From: Pseudomonadota bacterium
Lineage (GTDB): Bacteria; Myxococcota_A; UBA796; GCA-2862545
Direction of reading: 5' to 3'
DNA: 54,183 nucleotides
Assembly (NCBI GenBank): GCA_023954855.1
Contig: JAGSGY010000033.1
Span: forward strand, 1-54,183
Part shown: in pieces, positions 1-6,031 of the stretch
Layout of the letters: every line of letters begins with the position of its first letter
Numbering within the stretch: position 1 is the first letter of the stretch
Translations under genes and position numbers: made by a program
The notes under the pieces: model-generated
The model's database searches: none
Told to the model about the DNA's origin: nothing
The model's input: only the letters and a program-made list of their open reading frames with translations

Positions 1-2
1 AT

Positions 3-140
3 GAGCTCGCGAAGCTGGTTGAGGCCGGTCAGGTCCGCCCGGTGGTCGACCGCGAGTTTCCCCTCGAGGCCATCGCCGAGGCGCACCAGTATGGAGAGAC
101 GGGACGCATCCGCGGAAAGGTCGTCATCGACATCGGGTGA
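3..140 (+). CDS. C-terminal end of a quinone reductase / MDR alcohol dehydrogenase (partial)
   Basis: Only the last 45 codons lie in the window; the reading frame enters at base 3 and stops with TGA at 138-140. The translation runs from ELAKLVEAGQVRPVVDREFP through AIAEAHQYGETG to KVVIDIG. This is the usual C-terminus of zeta-crystallin-like medium-chain dehydrogenases: L-x-E-x-G-x-(I/V)-P-V-V-D, then E-A-x-x-(Y/A)-x-x-x-G-x-x-x-GK-(V/I)-V. Such proteins are NAD(P)H-dependent cytoplasmic oxidoreductases, often called quinone oxidoreductases. The catalytic and cofactor parts lie outside the window, so the substrate cannot be inferred. The competing ATG frame from base 1 gives an Arg/Ser-rich translation typical of an out-of-frame read. 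Confidence 0.85.
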   Translation, partial: ELAKLVEAGQVRPVVDREFPLEAIAEAHQYGETGRIRGKVVIDIG

Positions 141-327
141 AGGGCCTCGTGCCGTTTCCCATCCTGATCCCGTCTTCCGATCGGACCCGCTGAGGTGCTG
201 TTCCACGAGGAGGAAGGGGAGTGGTCCCACGTACCGCGGCCATTCTGGGAAGTGCGGTGAACGAGGTGTGAGTAAACCATTTCCCATTCGATTCGCCGAA
301 AATAGGGGTTCTACCGTGGAGCCAAAG

Positions 328-344
328 TTGGCACGCCTCCTGCA
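328..344 (+). promoter_or_regulatory. Sigma-54-type (-24/-12) promoter for the giant RNA
   Basis: The sequence TTGGCACGCCTCCTGCA matches the sigma-54 consensus YTGGCACG-N4-TTGCW at all but one position (C for the first T of the -12 box). The invariant GG (330-331) and GC (342-343) are separated by exactly 10 bases, the strict spacing for this sigma factor. The predicted transcription start is near 354-356, a few bases before the first GAAA-capped hairpin at 362. If real, transcription would need an AAA+ activator, so the RNA would be conditional. No activator binding site was identified with confidence. Confidence 0.7.
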
Positions 345-354
345 TAGGCTCTCT

Positions 355-2220
355 ACGACATCCGGGAAACCGGTGTGACCGACAAGACGGTGGCTTCGGC
401 CTCGGTCGTCGGAACTGCTCTTTGACGTCAAAAACCCCAAGAAGACAGCCAACGCTTCGGCGAAGGCAGCTTCCACACTCGGACAGACGCGGTCGAGCGA
501 TGTGTCAGATGCTTGCATCAGGCTCCATCGAAATCGAACGCGGGATCGGCCGACCCGGCAACGGGTCCACCCGCGAGTGCGGCAAGTAAGGTCTTGGAGG
601 GGAACCAAACCCAAGGAAGAAACGGGTTCCGCTGGCTGGCAACGGTCACCGGAACAACGGACTCATTGGTGGAGCAAAGCCTCGAGGACGCGCGCTAGAC
701 AAGACACTCTCTCTTCGGAGAGGGACATTGCTAGTCGGTGTCGGCCGAGCGGCGACGCAGAGTACGAAGGACCCGCAAGGGCCTGCGACCTGCGGAGCGC
801 TTCACCGCGCAGGAGCGGCTTTCGAGCTGCTTCGTGAGACCCATTCACGTCACTTGTGACGCGGATGCAGAGCGACTTCGGTCGCGACGAAAGGCAGACA
901 GGGACGAACCCCCGTTCTGCTGGAGGTCAGGGTTCCATCGGGCATGAGACTTGTCTCACAGGGCCCGGTGAACTGCAGGGATGTTCAACGCATGGACAAA
1001 GCATTGGGAAACCAATGACTCATGCGGGAGGTTCTGCAGAGACCTCATCGATGCTTCACGGCTTCGATGTCACCACAGTTCGCGTTCACCGTCACAAAGC
1101 GACAGGGGCAACCCTGAAGATGCGGACGGCGAGCGGCTTCACTCATCAGGCCCCTACGGGGAACACGCCACACCGGATTCCAATCTGGCGAACGTGTGAA
1201 AGAACGGGCCGGTTCATCGCTTCGGCGACGAATCCGGGAGTGCAGTTTGAGGGTCTTCGACGCTGAAAGGCGGCGGAGGTTCGAAGCGAGGAGTGTGCAA
1301 GGTGCCACGGGGAAGACAGGCCATCCGCAAGGATGTGTGTGTCCAGCCGAAGGACGGTCCATGTCGAGTTCACTTCAGCGATGAAGTGAGAGTCGACATT
1401 CGGGAGGTGCTGGCAAGGTCTTCGGACCGGGTCACGCAGTCCGAGCCAAGGGTTGCGAACGCTGCGGCGGCTGAAAGGTCACCGGGGGGCGCGCAATCGG
1501 GGCGAACGTCGAGGGGGCAACGGCCGTAGTGATGCGGCACGGCTACCAATGAGGGGAACTCTTCGAAGGGTGAATGCGCTGTTTGGAAAGGGGCCTGTAG
1601 GGCTGCATCTTCGGATGCGGGTCGCAGGTCATCGGAAATACAGCGAATCCTGTCTGGCTGTGAGGCGAAATAGACTCACAACAAGCAGAGGGCTTAAGCC
1701 GTCGAGGTGGTGCGAAACCACGAGGACGGAACGGGCGAGTGATGGGAGTCACTTGCACGAGTCGAAGAGTGGAATCTTCGATGAGAAACGGGCCACTGTT
1801 TGCGGTGCCGGAAGCAGGACATTCACGCGGGCGAATTTCAAGACAGGCGGATGATTAGCGTCATCCCGGCTGGCCACTGAAATCCTTGAAGGTGAGGGCA
1901 AGATCAGGAGGAAGGCGCGTCTTTTTCAACCCGAACAAAGGCAACTGCGCAGTCCAGAACCGGAAGACCTTGAAGTCCTACACGGCAACGTGGGAAGGGC
2001 AAGAAGGACGCAGCAAATCCACAAGAGCTGCTACGGAACTGGACCCGAGCTTCGGCTCGCTTATCTCGAGGGTCCGTCCAACATCACGAGGGATGCCCCG
2101 GCGCTTCGGCGACGGGAGATTGGCTAGAACGCGAACCTGTGAAGGAACGTCTCGACCACATTCAGGATGTCACCATCGGCCTCCGAATCTCGAAAGAGAT
2201 TCGGGGGCCGTTGTCGTTGT
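355..2220 (+). ncRNA. Giant structured non-coding RNA (~1.9 kb), unrecognised class
   Basis: No reading frame here has protein-like composition, although long spurious frames are common in such GC-rich DNA. The + strand is instead full of perfect short hairpins with stable loops. UUCG loops: 392-401 (inside helix 377-382/402-407), 453-462, 707-724, 815-830, 872-885, 1217-1228, 1417-1428, 1605-1618, 2046-2059 (inside 2041-2045/2071-2075), 2102-2111. GNRA loops: 362-373, 552-567, 772-781, 1002-1017, 1103-1116, 1322-1335, 1371-1388, 1981-1992, 2177-2210. CUUG loops: 508-519, 849-860, 945-958. UACG: 1152-1161. Other stems: 601-606/625-630, 1028-1032/1042-1046, 1736-1742/1749-1755, 1763-1768/1775-1780, 1849-1854/1861-1866. 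UUCG, GNRA and CUUG loops are stable only on this strand, which fixes the orientation. A sigma-54-like promoter precedes it and a terminator hairpin ends it. No group II intron domain V, reverse transcriptase, RNase P or tmRNA signature was seen. Function is unknown; a very long leader of the downstream dehydrogenase is an alternative. Confidence 0.85.
2177..2220 (+). terminator. Intrinsic-type terminator closing the giant RNA
   Basis: A 15-bp stem pairs 2177-2191 with 2196-2210, including one U-G pair, and is capped by a GAAA loop at 2192-2195. It is followed by the U-rich run UUGUCGUUGU (2211-2220). This is the longest uninterrupted helix noticed in the region and sits at its 3' edge. The U tract is interrupted by C and G, so termination may be partial, and some read-through into the dehydrogenase gene about 30-40 bases downstream is possible. 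Confidence 0.75.
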
Positions 2221-2249
2221 GGGCTACGTCTCTCGCCTAGGGAGGCGTG

Positions 2250-3119
2250 GTGAGCGAGCGACCGATGAACGGCAAGGTCGTGGTGGTGACCGGCGGCAAC
2301 AGCGGCATCGGCCTCGAGACGGCCCGGGTGCTGTCGGCGCTGGACGCCCGCGTCATCTTGGCGTGCCGAAATGCCGAGAAGGCCTCGGTGGCGCAGGCGG
2401 ACATCGAGGCGAGCACCGGCCATCGACCTGAGGTCCTCGCGCTCGACCTGGCCTCCCTCGATGCCGTGCGAGCGAGTGCGGCCGGGCTTGTGGAGCGCTG
2501 TTCGCACATCGACGTGTTGATCAACAACGCGGGGACCTTTGCCACGAGCCGGGCGGAGACCGCCGACGGATTCGAGCGCACCCTCGGCACCAACCATCTT
2601 GGCCCGCTTCTGTTCACCGCTCTGCTACTGCCCCTGCTTCGCAAGGCCGACCAAGCTCGCATCATTCATGTCTCGTCCGAGGCGGCGTTGCACAGCCAGC
2701 CGGACCTTTCCGATCTGCAGATGACCCGGTCCTACGGCCGGTTCGGCTTCGATGCTTACGCCCGTTCCAAGGCCGCACAGGCCATGGCTTCACGCGCGCT
2801 TGCGTCTCGGCTCGAGGGTTCAGCCGTCACGGTCAACGCGGTCCACCCGGGGCACGTGGCCACCAACATCTGGCCCCGGCACGCCTTGGTCTGGCGGGCC
2901 GTCGCGGCCATGCAGAGCTGGTTTGCGCTCACGCCCGCACAGGCCGCGCCGCGGGTGGTCTTTCTCGCTACGACAGAGCTCGACGGCGTCTCGGGTGAGT
3001 TCTTCAAGGATGACGCGCCCATGCCGCTGCCCCACGAACTCACAGATGAGAACGCAGTGCAGGCCGTGTGGGCGCGCAGTCTCGGTCTTGTGGGCCTCGA
3101 CGAGACCCACTTCACCTAG
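2250..3119 (+). CDS. Short-chain dehydrogenase/reductase (SDR), retinol-dehydrogenase-like
   Basis: About 289 residues, a normal length for a classical-type SDR. The Rossmann nucleotide motif is TGGNSGIG near residue 16, the structural motif is NNAG, the catalytic Ser lies in HVSSEAAL, and the active site is YARSK (Y-x-x-x-K). It should be a soluble NAD(P)H-dependent oxidoreductase; the overall layout resembles retinol dehydrogenase/WW-domain oxidoreductase-like SDRs, but the substrate is not predictable. GGAGG at 2241-2245 suits the GTG at 2250; GTG 2247 is too close, and ATG 2265 would leave almost no residues before the glycine motif. The gene lies just downstream of the giant RNA terminator and ends 3 bases from the convergent selenoprotein gene. 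Confidence 0.9.
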   Translation: MSERPMNGKVVVVTGGNSGIGLETARVLSALDARVILACRNAEKASVAQADIEASTGHRPEVLALDLASLDAVRASAAGLVERCSHIDVLINNAGTFATSRAETADGFERTLGTNHLGPLLFTALLLPLLRKADQARIIHVSSEAALHSQPDLSDLQMTRSYGRFGFDAYARSKAAQAMASRALASRLEGSAVTVNAVHPGHVATNIWPRHALVWRAVAAMQSWFALTPAQAAPRVVFLATTELDGVSGEFFKDDAPMPLPHELTDENAVQAVWARSLGLVGLDETHFT

Positions 3120-3122
3120 CGG

Positions 3123-3812
3123 CTACTGTCCCGCCTGGGTGTAGCCGCGAATCATCGTCAGCAGCTCCTGGCCGGTGACGTTTTCGTTGCCGGTGGGCGT
3201 GCCGTGATTGGTGGTGAACAGCACCTCCATGGTCGACCGGTCCACGAGGATGTCGAAGCCACGGCCCTCAGAGAAAGGCGAGTCGTCGAAGGTCTCGGCG
3301 ACAGGCTGGGTCTGACCGTCGCCAACACACCAACCCTGGGAAGAGCCGCTTACGTCCGAGGCGAACTCGGCGCAGTGTTCGGCGGTTCCGTCGACCCCAA
3401 AGGTGATGTCTTCGATCACCCAGATCAGCTCGACGCCTTCGGCCACAATGTCGTTCTCAACGTCGGCCACGCTCACGGCGTGGGTCCTACAGCTGGGTCA
3501 CCACGCGGGGACCGAGATGAACAGCATGTAGTCGTGAGGACTCCAGTCGATGTTCGGGTCGCTGTCGCAGAAGGCTGCGGCGAGGCTTAGCGGGAAGCTT
3601 CGTCCGTCAGCGTGGCGGGCGTCGGGCCAGGAGTAGGCGGCCAGGGGCTGACCCACGGCCATGGGCTCGGCGGCCGCCGGGTACTCGCAATCTGCGGCGG
3701 AGTCTTGGGTCAGGTCGTCGTCGACGACCTCGCCACCGACGCAGGCAAGAAGAAGAAGGGGAGCTAGGAATCGCAGGGGGCCTCCATGAGGGGCTCTGTG
3801 CCGTGAGGCCAC
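3123..3812 (-). CDS. Thioredoxin-fold lipoprotein with a UxxC active site (probable selenoprotein)
   Basis: Two open stretches, 3501-3812 and 3123-3497, are in the same frame and separated only by TGA at 3498-3500. Read as selenocysteine, they form one 229-residue protein with Sec at residue 105 in the context ISVPAW-U-PSC-RTHAV. This is exactly where a thioredoxin/TlpA-like protein has the first Cys of CxxC: after a beta strand (YMLFISVPAW) and before a helix, with ELIWVIED as the next strand. The N-terminus has a signal peptide with lipobox LLAC (Cys24). A hairpin at 3467-3483, 14 nt after the UGA, fits a bacterial SECIS element. The likely role is an envelope thiol/disulfide or peroxide reductase. 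Alternatives are a nonsense mutation or sequencing error, but the precise Cys-equivalent position and intact downstream frame argue against both. SelA/SelB are not in this window. Confidence 0.8.
3467..3483 (-). promoter_or_regulatory. SECIS-like hairpin downstream of the UGA (Sec) codon
   Basis: On the minus-strand mRNA, CCACGC pairs perfectly with GCGUGG around the five-base loop CGUGA. The stem begins 14 nucleotides after the UGA. Bacterial SECIS elements are short coding-region hairpins shortly after the Sec codon, with a small apical loop containing GU that SelB reads. Length, distance and the GU in the loop all fit. No SelB binding data are available. Confidence 0.6.
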
Positions 3813-3860
3813 CCTTCATTACGCGCGCTATGGTAGCCCCGAAGACTCGAGGTCGCCTGC

Positions 3861-4838
3861 GTGAGTTCCATTCTGCTTCTCTGTCTGCTGGGAACGGGCT
3901 TTGCCGCCCCGGCGAACCCGACCGAAACCGTGGATGTGGCCGCCCTGGAGCTCGACCTTAGTGAGGGGTCGAAGGGCAAGCGCCGCCGGGCTGCGCATGC
4001 ACTCGCCCGTCATCACCTGGACCAGGGTGAGGCACTACAGGCGGCACGGGCACTCGGCACGGTCGACCGTCACCGCAGCTTGGCGCTCATCGATGCCGAG
4101 GCCAGAGCGGGGCTGGTGGAGACGAGCCGCGCAGCGAGGGAAGTGACCGATGGGCCGCGGGTCTTCGCAAGCTGCGAGGCGGCGGAGGCCTTGGGAGAGC
4201 TTCCGCTTTCGATGCAGTTCGACCGCGGCTGGGCCCACCTGATGAACGGCGACATTGCGAAGGCGACGACCGACCTCGAGGTGGCCTACGCGGGGCTTCC
4301 CGCCGAAGACCGGCCCTTCGTGGCCGCGCTGGTCTCCGAAGTCCGACGGGACGGCGAGCCCCATGTGGCGCTCGATTTCGCGACGCAGGGCGTGGAGCTC
4401 GAGCCGGGAGCGTTCGAGACCGACTTGCACCTCCTGCGTGGACTTGCGGCCTGGGAGGCGGGTGAACTCGATGTGGCTCGGGACGAGCTCGCTTGGCTTC
4501 ACGCCGGTCGTCCGACCTTCACTCATGCCGTCTGGCTCGGAAGCGTCGAGCTCGAGCGCGACCAACTGGACGACGCCTACGCGCTCTTCGAGCAGGCCAT
4601 TCGCCTCGATGGCCAGCGCACCGAGGGCTGGCTTGGACTCGCCATCGCTGCTGAGCGTCGCGCGAAAGAGGCCGGTGGCGACTCCAGCGAGGTCGAGGGG
4701 GCCCTCCGTCGGGCGGCGCAGCTTGCCCCCTACGATGCCGCCGTGCTCGTAGAGCTACATCGCGTGCTGATCGAGGCCGGAAAGCCGAAGGAAGCTGCGG
4801 CGATTCAGTCGCGCGTCGACTTGCTCAAGACGCCCTAG
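3861..4838 (+). CDS. Exported tetratricopeptide-repeat protein
   Basis: 325 residues starting at GTG. The first 16 residues (MSSILLLCLLGTGFAA) form a signal peptide with an AxA-like cleavage site. The rest is alpha-helical with TPR character: RGWAHLMNGDIAKATTDLEV, then LRGLAAWEAGELDVARDELA and LGSVELERDQLDDAYALFEQ, each with the small/large residue spacing of TPR units. It is probably a periplasmic scaffold; no partner is indicated. It is divergent from the selenoprotein gene (48 bp apart) and convergent with the M48 peptidase gene, with the two stop codons sharing CTAG at 4835-4838. Confidence 0.75.
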   Translation: MSSILLLCLLGTGFAAPANPTETVDVAALELDLSEGSKGKRRRAAHALARHHLDQGEALQAARALGTVDRHRSLALIDAEARAGLVETSRAAREVTDGPRVFASCEAAEALGELPLSMQFDRGWAHLMNGDIAKATTDLEVAYAGLPAEDRPFVAALVSEVRRDGEPHVALDFATQGVELEPGAFETDLHLLRGLAAWEAGELDVARDELAWLHAGRPTFTHAVWLGSVELERDQLDDAYALFEQAIRLDGQRTEGWLGLAIAAERRAKEAGGDSSEVEGALRRAAQLAPYDAAVLVELHRVLIEAGKPKEAAAIQSRVDLLKTP

Positions 4839-6031
4839 TCGAGGGCCTTGGGCTCACCCAGCGCGATGTCGGCGGTGGATTCGGGCACGTCGAGGGCCTC
4901 GGCGCAGCTACGCAGAAAGGCACGCTCCGAAGCGTGGGTGTGTTCATCGGCCTTGGCAATCAGCGACAGGTCCCGCACGAGCTGGGCGCGTCGTCCGACG
5001 CCGACGAGAGTGCGAACCTTGTCAGCTCGCTCCTGCAGGTGGTCTCGGAGTAGCACGGGGTTCAGCGTGTCCGGGACACGCGCCGCTCCGAGCAGGCTTC
5101 GCAGCGTGGCGACCTCGCTCTTGGTGATCTCTCCGTCCATGCCCGAGAGCACCACACCCGCGGCAAAGAGGTAGCGGCGCATCGCTTCGGCAGCGTCGCT
5201 GTCCTCGTCCAGGTAGGACGGCTCCATCAGCCGCATCGACTCCTGTACCTGGGTCTCGACGAGGGCCAGGGGCTGCGGGCCCTGCATCAGCGTGGAGGCT
5301 GCAAAGGCCTGGGCCGCGCGCAGACGGATAGGCGAGAAGGGGTGTGAGGCCATCCAGTCCGTGCTCGGTGCCGAACGGTTCGACTCGGTGCCCTCGATTT
5401 CCTCGACCAGCTCGTGGGCCTGGTCGATGAAGGCCTTGATCTGCTCGGGACCGGGGGCCGTGCGCAGTCCGCTCGAGAGCTTGAATAGCGACCGCGCGGC
5501 CGCGTCGAGTGAGCCCGCCACCACCAATCCGGCGCGGTCTGCGGAGATCTCGGCGTAGCGCTGCCAAGCGAACAGGTCGAGAGCGGTGCGCGCCGGCACG
5601 CCGGAAGACTCGTGAAGCAGCGCGCCAAGGGGCAGGCCGTGGTGATCGAAGACGTGGTGTCCCAGCTCGTGGCCGAGCACGAACGCGAGCTCGTCGGGGG
5701 CAAAGGCCTCGAGCAGCGAGGAGCTGAACAACACGAAGACCCGTCCGCGCTCGGGACGGGCGCAGGCCGCGTTGAACTCGGCGGCTGGGTAGACGTACAG
5801 CTCGACTTCAGTCGGCACCTCGAGAATGGAGCGGCCCCGCTCGAGGATGGTGTGCAGGTCGGGGGCAATGGTCGGCGTCAACCGCAGCGCTCGTGAGAGA
5901 AAGTGCCGCCGTGTGCCGAGCTTCTCGGGCTGGCGAGCGAGCGCTTCGAGAACGCGCTGAATGCTGGCTTCTTGGCTGAGCCTCTCGCGTAGCTGTCGGT
6001 CGCGCTCGGCCTGAAACGTGGAGGGAGTCAT
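4835..6031 (-). CDS. M48-family zinc metallopeptidase with a C-terminal TerB-like domain
   Basis: 398 residues. The zinc motif HELGHH is at residues 121-126, with the third ligand region AEISADRAG downstream, as in M48 (HtpX/Ste24-like) peptidases. The usual N-terminal membrane helices are absent, so it looks soluble. The last ~130 residues (from DGEITKSEVATLRSLL to ADEHTHASERAFL) resemble a TerB-type helical domain with acidic loops, an unusual partner for M48. The ATG at 6031 overlaps the TGA of the upstream gene (ATGA, 6028-6031), indicating translational coupling. Substrates are unknown. Confidence 0.85.
   Translation of the reverse strand: MTPSTFQAERDRQLRERLSQEASIQRVLEALARQPEKLGTRRHFLSRALRLTPTIAPDLHTILERGRSILEVPTEVELYVYPAAEFNAACARPERGRVFVLFSSSLLEAFAPDELAFVLGHELGHHVFDHHGLPLGALLHESSGVPARTALDLFAWQRYAEISADRAGLVVAGSLDAAARSLFKLSSGLRTAPGPEQIKAFIDQAHELVEEIEGTESNRSAPSTDWMASHPFSPIRLRAAQAFAASTLMQGPQPLALVETQVQESMRLMEPSYLDEDSDAAEAMRRYLFAAGVVLSGMDGEITKSEVATLRSLLGAARVPDTLNPVLLRDHLQERADKVRTLVGVGRRAQLVRDLSLIAKADEHTHASERAFLRSCAEALDVPESTADIALGEPKALD

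Noticed and set aside
1453-1854. A 133-residue open frame within the giant RNA
   Set aside because: No protein-like pattern; it spans the hairpins at 1605-1618, 1736-1755 and 1763-1780, which explain the sequence better.
355-2220. Group II intron, RNase P, tmRNA or rRNA fragment as explanation for the structured region
   Set aside because: No reverse transcriptase frame, no recognisable domain V, and no conserved RNase P or rRNA core sequences were seen. A covariance search is needed to exclude a divergent intron.
1886-2431. A 181-residue open frame starting inside the giant RNA and running into the SDR gene
   Set aside because: It is Arg/Ser/Gly-rich with no domain, starts in the structured RNA and runs out of frame through the start of a clear SDR, so it is a chance frame.
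3123-3812. Frameshift or nonsense pseudogene at 3498
   Set aside because: The frame is the same on both sides, and the stop lies exactly at the CxxC cysteine with a SECIS-like hairpin after it.
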